This document shows positions 8,222 through 17,621 of a stretch of DNA of 64,000 bases, one piece after another. Where the stretch lies: the NCBI RefSeq assembly GCF_025643255.1, contig NZ_CP087112.1, positions 1,240,001-1,304,000 on the forward strand. Reading direction: 5' to 3'. This DNA is from Halomonas sp. 7T. GTDB taxonomy: Bacteria > Pseudomonadota > Gammaproteobacteria > Pseudomonadales > Halomonadaceae. The stretch's first letter is position 1, and the number at the start of each line of letters is the position of its first letter. The position numbers were made by a program, and so were the translations under genes. The notes under the pieces are model-generated. The model was not told the origin of the DNA and ran no database searches. It saw nothing but the letters and a program-made list of their open reading frames with translations.

Positions 8222-9124
8222 ATGTTTAATGCCGTGTATTTTCGGACATTTATTACGTTAGTGGAAACCGGAAGTTTCACACGAACGGCGCGCCGTTTGG
8301 AAATGACTCAGCCAGGGGTTAGCCAGCATATTCGCAAGCTGGAAAGCTACTTAAATAAAACGCTGCTGGAGCGTAAGGGGAGGAGCTTCACGCTTACCGA
8401 ATCGGGTCGACGCGCTTATGATTACGCGCTAAAGCTGTTTGCTGACCACGAGCAGTTTCGCCACGGCCTAGATGACGACTCCTTAGATAGCGGCGAATGC
8501 CGAATTGCATCTCCGGGCAGTGTAGGTTTGATGTTTTACCCTTACATTCTGGGTCAGCAGCAGATGCACCCGAACCTGACCGTTAACTATAGTTTTGCGT
8601 TTAATCACGAAATTGTTAACGATTTGCTAGAAGGGCGCTATGACATCGGCATTGTAACCGAGCAGGTCAAGCATCCTGAACTTACCTGCACTCTTTGGCA
8701 TAAAGAGCCGCTTTGCTTAGTAGTGCCTGCTGACTTTGCGGGCAGTACGCTCTCTGACCTGATGGGGATTGGTTTTCTCAACTACTACGATGGCATTAAT
8801 CACGCCAATGCGTTGCTGAAGGCGAATTACCCCGATGAGTTCCGCTCGATGACACACTTTCGCCACCAGGGGTTTACCAACGAAGTGAGCATGGTGCTGG
8901 ATGCTGTGGCCCGAGGGTTGGGGTTTACCGTCGTTTCCCGTTTGGTGCTGGAGACCTCTCCCTGGCAGCGCCAGGTGAAGGCGTTAGCGCTACCTCACGC
9001 CATTAGTGAAGTGCTTTACCTATTGCGTCGTCAAGATTCAGTGTTACCCAAGCGCTATGAAAAGCTGCTTAGTGGCTTTCATGAACAGCGCATGCATGAA
9101 ATTACGCCCCTAGCGCCCGAATAA
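8222..9124 (+). CDS. LysR-type transcriptional regulator
   Basis: 300 residues. The N-terminal winged helix (about 5-62) has FRTFITLVETGSFTRTARRL followed by QPGVSQHIRKLE, the recognition helix of LysR proteins. The effector-binding fold follows (EGRYDIGIVTEQ, ARGLGFTVVSRLV). The ATG at 8222 has only a weak ribosome-binding site. It is divergent from ppnN (161 bp) and convergent with gcvP. LysR proteins usually control the divergent neighbour, so ppnN is the first candidate target, though nothing in the sequence proves it. It is not close to GcvA. Confidence 0.9.
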   Translation: MFNAVYFRTFITLVETGSFTRTARRLEMTQPGVSQHIRKLESYLNKTLLERKGRSFTLTESGRRAYDYALKLFADHEQFRHGLDDDSLDSGECRIASPGSVGLMFYPYILGQQQMHPNLTVNYSFAFNHEIVNDLLEGRYDIGIVTEQVKHPELTCTLWHKEPLCLVVPADFAGSTLSDLMGIGFLNYYDGINHANALLKANYPDEFRSMTHFRHQGFTNEVSMVLDAVARGLGFTVVSRLVLETSPWQRQVKALALPHAISEVLYLLRRQDSVLPKRYEKLLSGFHEQRMHEITPLAPE

Positions 9125-9139
9125 CGGGGCTAGGGGCGT
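9104..9139. terminator. Hairpin between convergent lysR and gcvP
   Basis: ACGCCCCTAGC (9104-9114) pairs perfectly with GCTAGGGGCGT (9129-9139) and spans the LysR stop codon. Neither strand has a real T run after it, so terminator function is uncertain. It may be a bidirectional barrier between convergent genes. Confidence 0.5.
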
Positions 9140-9166
9140 GGGCTTAGATTTTACTCGCTAGCATAT

Positions 9167-12061
9167 TTATGAGCGGTACTCGTCAATGCTGGGGCATGAG
9201 CAAATAAGCTGTCGATCACCAAACACGTTGTCTACACGGTTAACTGAAGGCCAGTATTTAGATGCGGCGACGGCTGGTGAAGGGAAGGCGCCTAGCTGAC
9301 GGTCATAGGGCCGCTGCCAGTCGCTATCCATCACATCTGCTTGCGTGTGAGGGGCGTTGACGAGGGGGTTGTTATCCAGCGGCCACTCGCCTCGCTCGAC
9401 AGCGTCAATCTCTTCACGAATCGCTATCATGGCATCGCAGAAGCGGTCGATTTCATACAGCGACTCCGACTCGGTCGGCTCAATCATCAGCGTGCCGGGT
9501 ACCGGGAATGACATGGTGGGCGCGTGGAAGCCGTAATCCATCAAGCGTTTAGCAATATCTTCTTCACTAATGCCCGAGGCGCTTTTGAGTGGGCGAATGT
9601 CGATAATACATTCGTGCGCGACGGTGCCATTCTGCCCACGATAGAGAATCGGATACGCATCTTCTAACCGCTTGGCAATATAGTTAGCGTTGAGAATGGC
9701 AAGCTCCGTGGCTTCTCGTAGGCCTCGGGCGCCCATCATCTTAATATAGGCCCAAGAGATCGGCAGAATCGAGGCGCTGCCAAATGCCGCCGCTGCGACG
9801 GCACCGCTTTCCGGGTTAACCCCATTAATAGGTGTCACCACATGGTTAGACACATAAGGCGCTAAGTGCGCTTTTACGCCAATGGGGCCCATGCCGGGGC
9901 CACCGCCGCCGTGGGGAATACAGAACGTTTTGTGCAGATTGAGGTGGGAAACATCGCCACCAAAATCGCCGGGGCGCGTAAGACCAACCTGTGCGTTCAT
10001 ATTGGCGCCATCGACATACACTTGGCCGCCGTGCTGGTGAACGACCTCGCATACTTTGCGTACGTGAGATTCAAACACCCCGTGGGTAGACGGGTAGGTG
10101 ATCATCACCGCAGAGAGGCGCTCGCTGTACTGTTCGGCCTTGTGGGTTAGGTCAGCCAGGTCGATGTTGCCATTTTGGTCACACTCGACCACCACGACTT
10201 CCATGCTGAGCATAGCGGCAGAAGCAGGGTTGGTGCCGTGGGCAGAGCTTGGGATCAAACACACGTCACGGTGGGCTTCACCTTGCGCAGCCTGGTAGCG
10301 GCGAATCGCGAGCAGGCCTGCGTACTCGCCTTGTGCGCCTGAGTTAGGCTGCATAGAGATGTGGTCGTAACCAGTGACTTCGACTAGGAAGGCGGCGAGC
10401 TCATCAATCATTTGATGATAGCCCGCAACCTGGTCGCGCGGGGCAAACGGGTGTAAGTGTGCAAATGCAGGCCAGGAGACAGGAATCATCTCGCTGGTGG
10501 CATTGAGCTTCATGGTGCACGAGCCCAGCGGAATCATTGCATGCGCGAGCGAAAGGTCTTTATTCTCAAGACGCTTTAGATAGCGCAGCATTTCCGTTTC
10601 ACTGCGATAACGCTTGAACGTTGGGTGCTCAAGGAAAGTGCTTTCACGCTGGTACGCTGAGGGGATGCCGCTGATGCCCTCGCTGACTACCTTTTCATCC
10701 AGCGCTGCCACGGAAAGTCCGTGTTCATCACCGAGCAACACGTCAAACAGGGCTGCCACGTCGTGGGCGGTGGTGGTTTCATCCAGGCTGATGCCAACAT
10801 CGCCGTTAGCGAAGTAGTGCAGGTTGATGTCGTGGGTCATCGCGCGCCCATGGATTTTACCTGCATCTACTTGGGTTAAGCGCAGCGTATCGAACCAGCT
10901 GTCGTGAGTAAGCGTAATGCCTGCTTGCTTGAGGCCGACGGCCAGTAGAGTGGTCAAGCGATGTACGCGGCCAGCAATTTTACGAAGCCCTTCAGCGCCG
11001 TGATACGTCGCGTAAAAGCCGGCAATATTGGCTAGCAGCGCCTGGGCGGTACAGATATTGGACGTCGCTTTTTCACGACGAATATGCTGCTCGCGGGTTT
11101 GCATTGCCATGCGCAGCGCCGTGTTGCCTCGGCTATCTTTTGATACGCCGATAATCCGTCCAGGAATCGAGCGCTTCAGCTTGTCGGACGTGGCAAAAAA
11201 CGCAGCATGTGGGCCGCCAAAGCCCATGGGAACGCCAAAGCGCTGGGAGCTACCCACCACAATGTCCGCGCCCATTGCGCCCGGCTCTTTCAGTAGCACC
11301 AAGCTTAAAAGGTCGGTGGCCACGCACGTCATAATGCCACGTGCTCGGGCTTCTTCTAGCATGGGGCCAAGGTCGCTAATTTCACCACTCGCAGAGGGGT
11401 ACTGCACTAACGCACCGAAAACATCGTGTTGTGCGAGCGTGGCGGCGGGGCCGCTAATTAGCTCAAAGCCAAAAAATTCGGCGCGGGTTTTTACCACGTC
11501 TAGCGTTTGCGGAAAGAGGTCGTCGGCGACAAAAAAGGCATTGGACTTGCTTTTTTTATTGCTACGCTTGCAAAGCGCCATGGCCTCAGCCGCAGCGGTT
11601 GCTTCATCCAGCAGTGAGGCGTTCGCCAGCTCCATGCCGGTTAGATCCATGATGACTTGCTGGAAATTAAGCAGACCTTCTAAGCGGCCTTGAGAAATTT
11701 CTGGTTGGTAAGGGGTATAAGCGGTATACCAGCCTGGATTTTCCAGCACATTACGCTGAATGACGGCGGGCATGTGTGTGCCGTAATACCCTTGACCGAT
11801 ATAGCTTTTTGCAACTCGGTTTTGGCGTGCGAGCTGGCCTAGGTAATCAAGCGCTTCTGCTTCGCTGCGCGGGTCATCGAGCGCGAGTTCACGGCCAAGA
11901 CGAATATCGCTGGGCACAGTTTGCTCAATCAGGTCTTCCATGCGCTGCATATTGAGCGCTTTTAACATGGTCGCGACATCGTCGGGGCTCGGCCCGTTAT
12001 GACGTTTGATAAAAGCATCGTGGTCAGCCAGTTCGGCCAAGCGGCGTGTTTCAATAGGCAT
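9167..12061 (-). CDS. gcvP: Glycine dehydrogenase (decarboxylating), P-protein
   Basis: 964 residues from ATG 12061 (GGAA upstream; E. coli GcvP has 957). It is a fused two-half P-protein: the N-terminal half holds [20 protein letters not shown] and [20 protein letters not shown]; the catalytic half has [29 protein letters not shown] and the PLP-binding Lys at about residue 711 in [16 protein letters not shown]. It decarboxylates glycine and passes the aminomethyl group to lipoyl-GcvH in the glycine cleavage system, feeding one-carbon units to folate. It lies 91 bp downstream of gcvH on the same strand, probably one transcript; gcvT lies apart on the other strand. Confidence 0.97.
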   Translation of the reverse strand: MPIETRRLAELADHDAFIKRHNGPSPDDVATMLKALNMQRMEDLIEQTVPSDIRLGRELALDDPRSEAEALDYLGQLARQNRVAKSYIGQGYYGTHMPAVIQRNVLENPGWYTAYTPYQPEISQGRLEGLLNFQQVIMDLTGMELANASLLDEATAAAEAMALCKRSNKKSKSNAFFVADDLFPQTLDVVKTRAEFFGFELISGPAATLAQHDVFGALVQYPSASGEISDLGPMLEEARARGIMTCVATDLLSLVLLKEPGAMGADIVVGSSQRFGVPMGFGGPHAAFFATSDKLKRSIPGRIIGVSKDSRGNTALRMAMQTREQHIRREKATSNICTAQALLANIAGFYATYHGAEGLRKIAGRVHRLTTLLAVGLKQAGITLTHDSWFDTLRLTQVDAGKIHGRAMTHDINLHYFANGDVGISLDETTTAHDVAALFDVLLGDEHGLSVAALDEKVVSEGISGIPSAYQRESTFLEHPTFKRYRSETEMLRYLKRLENKDLSLAHAMIPLGSCTMKLNATSEMIPVSWPAFAHLHPFAPRDQVAGYHQMIDELAAFLVEVTGYDHISMQPNSGAQGEYAGLLAIRRYQAAQGEAHRDVCLIPSSAHGTNPASAAMLSMEVVVVECDQNGNIDLADLTHKAEQYSERLSAVMITYPSTHGVFESHVRKVCEVVHQHGGQVYVDGANMNAQVGLTRPGDFGGDVSHLNLHKTFCIPHGGGGPGMGPIGVKAHLAPYVSNHVVTPINGVNPESGAVAAAAFGSASILPISWAYIKMMGARGLREATELAILNANYIAKRLEDAYPILYRGQNGTVAHECIIDIRPLKSASGISEEDIAKRLMDYGFHAPTMSFPVPGTLMIEPTESESLYEIDRFCDAMIAIREEIDAVERGEWPLDNNPLVNAPHTQADVMDSDWQRPYDRQLGAFPSPAVAASKYWPSVNRVDNVFGDRQLICSCPSIDEYRS

Positions 12062-12152
12062 GGGTAAGTTCCGGACGTTATGAGAAAACCGTGCAGGGGT
12101 ATTCGACAAGGGCAATAACAGGCCTACCTTGAGAGGGCAGGCCTACGATGCA

Positions 12153-12542
12153 TTAACTCTCTGCGTTGATCGTTGCTTGGTAGGCGTCGGCGTCTAGCAA
12201 GTCATCAAGCGCTTGTTCGCTCAGGCGGACTTTCATTATCCAACCACCTTCATAAGGCGCGTCGTTAACAGTTTCCGGCGCATCCTCTAGAGCGTCATTG
12301 ACTTCAATCACTTCACCGTCGACCGGTGAGTAAAGATCGGAAGCCGCTTTAACGGACTCAATTACACCAAACTCTTTGCCTTTGCTGAGCGCTTGGCCGA
12401 CTTCGGGTAGCTCAACAAATACTACGTCACCCAACGCTTCTTGCGCGTGGTCGGTGATGCCAACTGTTACGGTGCCGTCTTGATGATCAAGTACCCATTC
12501 ATGGCTTTTCGCGTAACGAAGATTAGTAGGAAGATTGCTCAT
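12153..12542 (-). CDS. gcvH: Glycine cleavage system H-protein
   Basis: 129 residues, the expected size. The lipoylation site is Lys65 in ESVKAASD, preceded by GKEFGVIE and followed by [12 protein letters not shown], all family hallmarks. The opening YAKSHEWV is also typical. It shuttles the aminomethyl intermediate between GcvP, GcvT and GcvL. It is the first gene of the gcvH-gcvP unit; its promoter must lie in the 407-bp spacer shared with the divergent symporter gene. Confidence 0.97.
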   Translation of the reverse strand: MSNLPTNLRYAKSHEWVLDHQDGTVTVGITDHAQEALGDVVFVELPEVGQALSKGKEFGVIESVKAASDLYSPVDGEVIEVNDALEDAPETVNDAPYEGGWIMKVRLSEQALDDLLDADAYQATINAES

Positions 12543-12949
12543 AGTGATTCCCTATACGAAACGGTTGTCTGGACGAGAGCATACTAGCGTTTGTAGTTCG
12601 TCTTGGCGACAGCAGCCCTAGCCAGCAGAAGACAGTTTTTCCTATGTTACCGTGTTTCTTATCGGAAACAAATTTCTTCAGCGGGGCAGGAAGACAAAAT
12701 CCGGCACACCGTTTTACACCTTTCAAGCGCTGGTTATAATTTCTAAATGTAGTGACTTTCTCTGTCCAATAACGACATCACCATAGATGTTGACTAGGGA
12801 AATGGTGTAAAACATGCAAATCTTGCGTTTTGCGGAGTTAACATGCGCTTTTGCAAGACGCTTGAGTATGGCAACCAACCAACAACGAAGGCAGAACACT
12901 GCCTAACACCCATAATAAGTGAGCTAACGAAAAGGGTAAGGAGATACGC
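12543..12949. promoter_or_regulatory. Divergent control region between gcvH and the glycine/alanine symporter
   Basis: 407 bp without a gene. It contains a matched 10-bp inverted pair: GTTTTACACC at 12711-12720 and its complement GGTGTAAAAC at 12804-12813, each facing one of the divergent genes and both followed outward by similar T/C-rich (or A/G-rich) bases. A short hairpin AGGCAG-AACA-CTGCCT sits at 12889-12904, 45 bp before the symporter start. I looked for a glycine riboswitch on both strands and could not find its conserved core. The symmetric pair is a candidate operator for joint regulation of glycine uptake and cleavage. Confidence 0.45.
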
Positions 12950-14365
12950 GTGGAAACATTAACTAGCCTCCTGGGGGCGATTAACGGCGTAGTTTGGGGC
13001 CCGTTAATGCTGATTTTGCTGTTAGGTGTGGGGATCTACCTACAAATTGGCTTAAAACTCATGCCTATTCGCAAGCTGGGTATGGGATTCAAGCTAATGT
13101 GGCAAGGGCGCGATGCCAAGCCTAAATCAGCGCCTGGTGAAAAAGCCCCTGAAAAAGATAGCGACAGCGGCGAAATCTCCCCCTTTAACGCACTGATGAC
13201 GGCCCTATCGGCCACTATCGGAACGGGTAACATTGCCGGTGTTGCTACCGCTATTGCTCTTGGTGGTCCAGGTGCGGTTTTTTGGATGTGGATTACCGCG
13301 CTGGTAGGTATGGCAACAAAGTTTTCCGAGGCGGTGTTGGCGGTTCGTTATCGTGAGACCGATAGCACCGGCTACCACGTTGGTGGGCCGATGTTTTATA
13401 TCAAAAACGGCCTAGGCAAAAAGTGGCTGTGGCTTGGCGGATTGTTCTCATTTTTTGGTGCTATCGCGGCATTTGGTATTGGTAACACGGTGCAGTCAAA
13501 CTCAGTGGCCGATGCCATGGATGCAACGTTCGGTGTGCCTCACTGGCTGACAGGCATCATCATCATGGTGCTTGCGGGTGCGGTGATTCTGGGCGGCATT
13601 AAGCGAATTGCTAAAGTAGCCGGTAAGCTTGTACCGATTATGGGTATTGCTTACGTGATCGCTGGTTTGCTGGTGTTGGTTGTGAATGCTAGCCAAATTG
13701 GTGACGCGTTTGGGCTGATTTTCTATTATGCCTTCAACCCCATCGCGGCGGCAGGTGGTTTTGCAGGGGCTGCGGTTATGGCCGCGATTCGTTTTGGTGT
13801 GGCGCGGGGTATTTTCTCCAACGAAGCGGGTCTGGGGAGCGCACCTATTGCCCACGCAGCTGCAAAAACCAAGAACCCGGTACGCCAAGGGCTGATTGCC
13901 ATGCTGGGTACGTTTATCGATACCATTATGGTATGTACGATTACGGCCCTGGTCATTTTGACGTCGACCGTATGGACTGAAGGTGAAGCCGGTGCATCAC
14001 TGACTGCGCTTTCATTTGATGCGGCGCTGCCTGGATTTGGTAACCAAATCGTTGCCGTGGCGCTGGCCGTATTTGCGTTTACCACCATTTTGGGCTGGTC
14101 GTTTTATGGAGAAAAATGCTGCCAGTTCCTGTTTGGTACGAGCTCAATTATGCTATATCGTGTGCTCTTTGTGCTGGCCATTCCGCTGGGCGCTATTGCG
14201 CAGTTGGGCTTTATCTGGCTGATGGCCGATACGTTTAATGCGTTAATGGCTATTCCGAACTTGATTGCTTTGGCCCTGCTGTCGCCAGTGGTATTCAAAT
14301 TAACCAAGGATTACTTTGCCGGTAAAGACGTACTGCCTGGTGAAGCGCTGGATCATGATAAATAG
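12950..14365 (+). CDS. Alanine/glycine:cation symporter (AGCS family)
   Basis: 471 residues, GTG 12950 with AAGGAGA upstream. It is a polytopic inner-membrane protein with about eleven membrane segments. The family signature region is clear: SALSATIGTGNIAGVATAIALGGPGAVFWMW near the N-terminus and GVARGIFSNEAGLGSAPIAHA in the middle. AGCS transporters import glycine or alanine with Na+ or H+. Its position between gcvHP and gcvT argues for glycine as the substrate, and Na+ coupling would suit a halophile; both are inferences. A strong terminator follows at 14425, separating it from gcvT. Confidence 0.93.
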   Translation: METLTSLLGAINGVVWGPLMLILLLGVGIYLQIGLKLMPIRKLGMGFKLMWQGRDAKPKSAPGEKAPEKDSDSGEISPFNALMTALSATIGTGNIAGVATAIALGGPGAVFWMWITALVGMATKFSEAVLAVRYRETDSTGYHVGGPMFYIKNGLGKKWLWLGGLFSFFGAIAAFGIGNTVQSNSVADAMDATFGVPHWLTGIIIMVLAGAVILGGIKRIAKVAGKLVPIMGIAYVIAGLLVLVVNASQIGDAFGLIFYYAFNPIAAAGGFAGAAVMAAIRFGVARGIFSNEAGLGSAPIAHAAAKTKNPVRQGLIAMLGTFIDTIMVCTITALVILTSTVWTEGEAGASLTALSFDAALPGFGNQIVAVALAVFAFTTILGWSFYGEKCCQFLFGTSSIMLYRVLFVLAIPLGAIAQLGFIWLMADTFNALMAIPNLIALALLSPVVFKLTKDYFAGKDVLPGEALDHDK

Positions 14366-14424
14366 CGTTTAGCACATCATTAAGATGCAATGACGCGCTA
14401 TTCTGTTATCACTATCTGTAGAGT

Positions 14425-14458
14425 CGGGAAGCCAGCGATTGGCTTCCCGTTTCTTTTT
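14425..14458 (+). terminator. Terminator of the symporter gene
   Basis: CGGGAAGCCA (14425-14434) pairs with TGGCTTCCCG (14440-14449) around GCGAT, followed by TTTCTTTTT. gcvT begins 17 bp downstream, so gcvT must either use readthrough or a promoter overlapping this hairpin. Confidence 0.93.
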
Positions 14459-14475
14459 AAGACCGAGGAAATCCC

Positions 14476-15588
14476 ATGACAGACCTTAAACATACGCCGC
14501 TTCATACGTTACACACCAAGTTGGGTGCCAAAATGGTGCCCTTTGCTGGCTACGATATGCCGGTACAGTATCCGTTAGGCGTAAAAAAAGAGCATGAGCA
14601 TACTCGCCAGCGGTGCGGTTTGTTTGATGTGTCTCACATGGGGCAAATTTTGGTCTCTGGCCAGGACGTGGCAAGCGCATTAGAGACCCTGATACCGGCT
14701 GATTTAGTAGCATTAAAGCAAGGTGAGCAGCGCTACGGGCTTTTCACCAGTACCGACGGCGGCATTATCGATGATCTGATGGTGGTCAATGCAGGCGATC
14801 ATTTTTATCTCGTGGTCAATGCCGCTTGCAAAGACCAGGATATCGCTCACCTGCGTACCAACCTAGGCGCGACCCATAAAATTGAGGTGGTTGATCGGGG
14901 GCTGTTGGCGTTACAAGGGCCAGAAGCTCGCGATGTCATGGCGCGCCTCTGTCCGAAAGCCTGCGAACTGATATTTATGCAGCATGGCCGGTTCACGTTA
15001 GCAGGCCAGGAAGTCTGGATCAGCCGTAGTGGCTATACGGGTGAAGATGGTTTTGAAATTTCCGTGGCCCGTGAAGGTTGTGAAGCCCTTGCTGAGCAGC
15101 TGTTAGCTGAGCCAGAGGTGGAAGCAATTGGCCTTGGCGCGCGCGATTCACTGCGCTTAGAAGCGGGCCTATGCCTTTATGGCCACGATATGGATCTTGA
15201 GACGACCCCGGTCGAAGCAGGTCTGATTTGGGCTATCGCAAAACCACGTCGTCACGGTGGCGAACGTCCTGCAGGCTTTCCAGGCGCTGACGTTATTCTG
15301 CATCAGGTAGATGCTAAAGATCATCAGCGCAAGCGAGTTGGCTTAGTGGCAGAGGGACGCGCGCCTGTGCGAGAAGGCAGTGTGTTAGTTGATGAAGCGG
15401 GCAACGAAATAGGTGTTGTGACATCGGGTGGTTTCGGGCCTAGCGTAGGCAAACCGGTAGCACTTGGCTATGTGAAACGGGAATGGGAGGCGCCAGAGAG
15501 CGTTGTGTATGCGCTGGTGCGCGGTAAGCAGTTGCCCATGACCGTCGCCAAAACGCCTTTTGTGAAGCCCGGGTACTATCGCGGCTAA
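14476..15588 (+). CDS. gcvT: Aminomethyltransferase (glycine cleavage T-protein)
   Basis: 370 residues (E. coli 364). ATG 14476 has a GAGGAAAT ribosome-binding site. It begins TPLHTLHTKLGAKMVPFAGYDMPVQYP and has the folate-binding and substrate motifs CGLFDVSHMGQ, DDLMVVNAGD, SRSGYTGEDGFEI and the C-terminal GFGPSVGKPVALGYV. It transfers the aminomethyl group from GcvH to tetrahydrofolate, releasing ammonia. It is separated from gcvHP and lies behind the symporter, so the four glycine genes form two divergent units. The lipoamide dehydrogenase partner is not in this window. Confidence 0.96.
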   Translation: MTDLKHTPLHTLHTKLGAKMVPFAGYDMPVQYPLGVKKEHEHTRQRCGLFDVSHMGQILVSGQDVASALETLIPADLVALKQGEQRYGLFTSTDGGIIDDLMVVNAGDHFYLVVNAACKDQDIAHLRTNLGATHKIEVVDRGLLALQGPEARDVMARLCPKACELIFMQHGRFTLAGQEVWISRSGYTGEDGFEISVAREGCEALAEQLLAEPEVEAIGLGARDSLRLEAGLCLYGHDMDLETTPVEAGLIWAIAKPRRHGGERPAGFPGADVILHQVDAKDHQRKRVGLVAEGRAPVREGSVLVDEAGNEIGVVTSGGFGPSVGKPVALGYVKREWEAPESVVYALVRGKQLPMTVAKTPFVKPGYYRG

Positions 15589-15631
15589 AAGGCCATGATT
15601 GCTTATAAGTTCTTATAAAAAGTTAACGGTA

Positions 15632-15659
15632 AAAAGCCCCTGACCATTCAGGGGCTTTT
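15632..15659. terminator. Bidirectional terminator between gcvT and the LysM lipoprotein gene
   Basis: AAAAGCCCCTGA (15632-15643) pairs perfectly with TCAGGGGCTTTT (15648-15659) around CCAT. A's before and T's after make it work on both strands for these convergent genes. Confidence 0.92.
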
Positions 15660-15683
15660 GCGTGGCATCTACGAATATACTGG

Positions 15684-16649
15684 TTATCGTAAGACCTGAC
15701 GCGGGTCGATAGGTTTGCCTCCCTGGCGCAGATCAAATAGCAGGTCATAACGTTGAGTTGAGCTGCTTTGTCCAACCTCGCATAGAGGGTCTCCCGTGCT
15801 TACCTGCTGACCTACTTGAACGATAATACGCTCGCAGAGTGCATAAACCGTTTGCAGATTACCGGCGTGGTGGACAATCACCACGTCGCCGAGCTGGCGC
15901 ATACTATCAGCAAAGCGGACTTCTCCTGGGGCGACGGCTTTCGCCGTTGCGCCTTCTTGTGTCGCTAGCAGCATGGGTTGAAGCGTGCCGCGGCTATCCG
16001 CACCGAAGCGCCGTACAATACGGTAGTCCTCTAACGGCCACGGCCAGCGCCTTGCCGAGGCGGGCAAGCTGGTGCTTGGTGTGGGTGAGGATGGAGCGGC
16101 GGCCGGTGTGCTGCTGCTACTGGCGCGGCTGCTTCTACCACCGCTACTTCCACCGCTACTGGTGAGTGGCACACTGATGATTTGACCAATGCGCAACCCC
16201 GTTGCAGGGGTGCTCGAGTTCGCGCTTTGTAGGCGACCAGAAGTAGTGCCAAAATGACGAGCAATGCTGGAGTAGGTATCGCCTGCTCGGATTTGGTAGC
16301 GGTAGGGGCCGCCGGAAGGAGCACGTTCTTGTTGCGTCGGTATCAGCAGACGGTGGCCAACGTTCAATCGTGGTGCTGATACGCCTGGGTTAAAGCGTTC
16401 AAGACGCTCCAGGGGAACATTTGCCCGCGCGGCCAGCCCTGCTAACGTGTCACCACGCTGTACCTCAAGCCATCGTCCATTGATGTGACTTGCACTGCTT
16501 GTTGCAGGAACGCGCTCTGTTGATGTGCTAGGGCTGGCGCAACCTGCCAGCCAACTCACTATCAAGCAGACCCCTAACGTGAGGGTTAGTCGTGATCGGT
16601 TTGGGTGCCAAGCAAGGTATCTTTTTCCTGCCAGAGTGAGTTGATCCAT
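15684..16649 (-). CDS. LysM lipoprotein with degenerate M23 (LytM) domain, NlpD/EnvC-like
   Basis: 321 residues. A lipobox LAGC puts the lipidated Cys at residue 37. Two LysM peptidoglycan-binding modules follow (about 61-106 and 117-162), then a Ser/Pro-rich linker and a C-terminal LytM fold (about 205-318). The zinc ligands are gone: the usual HxxxD stretch has no His, and the GPHLHFE motif reads RYDLLFDLR. It is therefore predicted to be an activator of amidases like NlpD or EnvC rather than an enzyme. Its start (ATG 16649) overlaps the end of the acyltransferase gene by 64 bp and lacks a strong ribosome-binding site, implying translational coupling. Confidence 0.85.
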   Translation of the reverse strand: MDQLTLAGKRYLAWHPNRSRLTLTLGVCLIVSWLAGCASPSTSTERVPATSSASHINGRWLEVQRGDTLAGLAARANVPLERLERFNPGVSAPRLNVGHRLLIPTQQERAPSGGPYRYQIRAGDTYSSIARHFGTTSGRLQSANSSTPATGLRIGQIISVPLTSSGGSSGGRSSRASSSSTPAAAPSSPTPSTSLPASARRWPWPLEDYRIVRRFGADSRGTLQPMLLATQEGATAKAVAPGEVRFADSMRQLGDVVIVHHAGNLQTVYALCERIIVQVGQQVSTGDPLCEVGQSSSTQRYDLLFDLRQGGKPIDPRQVLR

Positions 16650-17467
16650 GCGTGGAAGCGTTCCTTGTGCTGCGGTTCTTGGTAATAGTTGGCATTAAGC
16701 ATCCATTCGGGAACAGCCAGCTGCCTTGCTTCAAGGGTAATGGGAGCCTCTTTACCACATAGAAATCCCCAAAACGTGGGTGACGGGTTCTGATAGCTGA
16801 TGGTTACGTCAAGAATACCATCCAATTGGTCGCCTAGCAGGCTAATTACCTGGGCAATGCCACCGGCCTTCGGCCTTAATAAATGCTGGAAAGGACTTTG
16901 TTGCGCTTCCCTTTTCGCCACGGTGAAACGCGTCCCTTCGACAAAATTCAAAATTGTAATAGGTGCGTTACGCGCCTGCCGGCAAATGCGCTCGGTTGAT
17001 TCACGGTCAATGGTGGCAAGCTTAGGGTTTTTGGCAATCTGTTCACGGCTAAAGCGACGCATAAATGGAAATTCCAGTGCCCAAAATGCGAGCCCTACAA
17101 TTGGTATCCATATAAGTTGATGTTTTAAGAAAAAGCGTGGCAGCGGAATCCGTCGGTGCAGCGCCATGAACAGAATGAAAATATCGGTCCAGCTTCGGTG
17201 ATTTGAAACGACTAGCCACCACTGTTCTGTGCTTAGGGTGTTCGGTATATGTAGGGTTAGGTTGGGCTTTAACCAACGCCGCATCCACCAAAGATTAAGG
17301 CCTATCCAATTTTGCGCTACAGCGCAAAGGTGGTTCAGCAGCCACTCTTTGCGGTGACGACCAGGTGCTATGACTTTAGCAAGTGTGAGTAGAATGAGGG
17401 GAACTCCCCAAAAAAGCGTGCTGATGACCAGCAATAAAACGCTGACTATTCCTTTCAAAATAGGCAT
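16586..17467 (-). CDS. PlsC-like acyltransferase (YihG-type)
   Basis: 293 residues, ATG 17467 with AGGAT upstream. An N-terminal membrane helix (about 5-32) is followed by the PlsC fold: NHRSWTD (HxxxxD, residues 89-95), the long LPRFFLKHQLIWIPIVGLAFWALEFPFMRRF block and FVEGTRF. These patterns match YihG and related probable 1-acylglycerol-3-phosphate acyltransferases, which tune phospholipid acyl composition. It is co-transcribed with, and overlaps, the LysM/M23 lipoprotein. The acceptor lipid is not determined. Confidence 0.87.
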   Translation of the reverse strand: MPILKGIVSVLLLVISTLFWGVPLILLTLAKVIAPGRHRKEWLLNHLCAVAQNWIGLNLWWMRRWLKPNLTLHIPNTLSTEQWWLVVSNHRSWTDIFILFMALHRRIPLPRFFLKHQLIWIPIVGLAFWALEFPFMRRFSREQIAKNPKLATIDRESTERICRQARNAPITILNFVEGTRFTVAKREAQQSPFQHLLRPKAGGIAQVISLLGDQLDGILDVTISYQNPSPTFWGFLCGKEAPITLEARQLAVPEWMLNANYYQEPQHKERFHAWINSLWQEKDTLLGTQTDHD

Positions 17468-17621
17468 ACCGCATATCCTCGATACAAATTCTTGTTCAGC
17501 GTTCTGTCTGTGAGTACGCCTTTAGCCTGAATGCTAAAGGATCAAAGCCATACTGCCCAGCTTAGCTGCTCACTATTGTACGGGTAAGGTGTTTTATGGG
17601 GTTTACTCATACCATGCGTGT

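Noticed and set aside
11028..11693. 221-codon open frame opposite gcvP
   Set aside because: Composition is that of an antisense shadow (Ser/Ala/Arg-rich), while gcvP is complete and certain.
12543..12949. Possible glycine riboswitch upstream of gcvH or the symporter
   Set aside because: A CGAAGG string occurs near 12885, but the conserved aptamer core and paired stems were not found on either strand.
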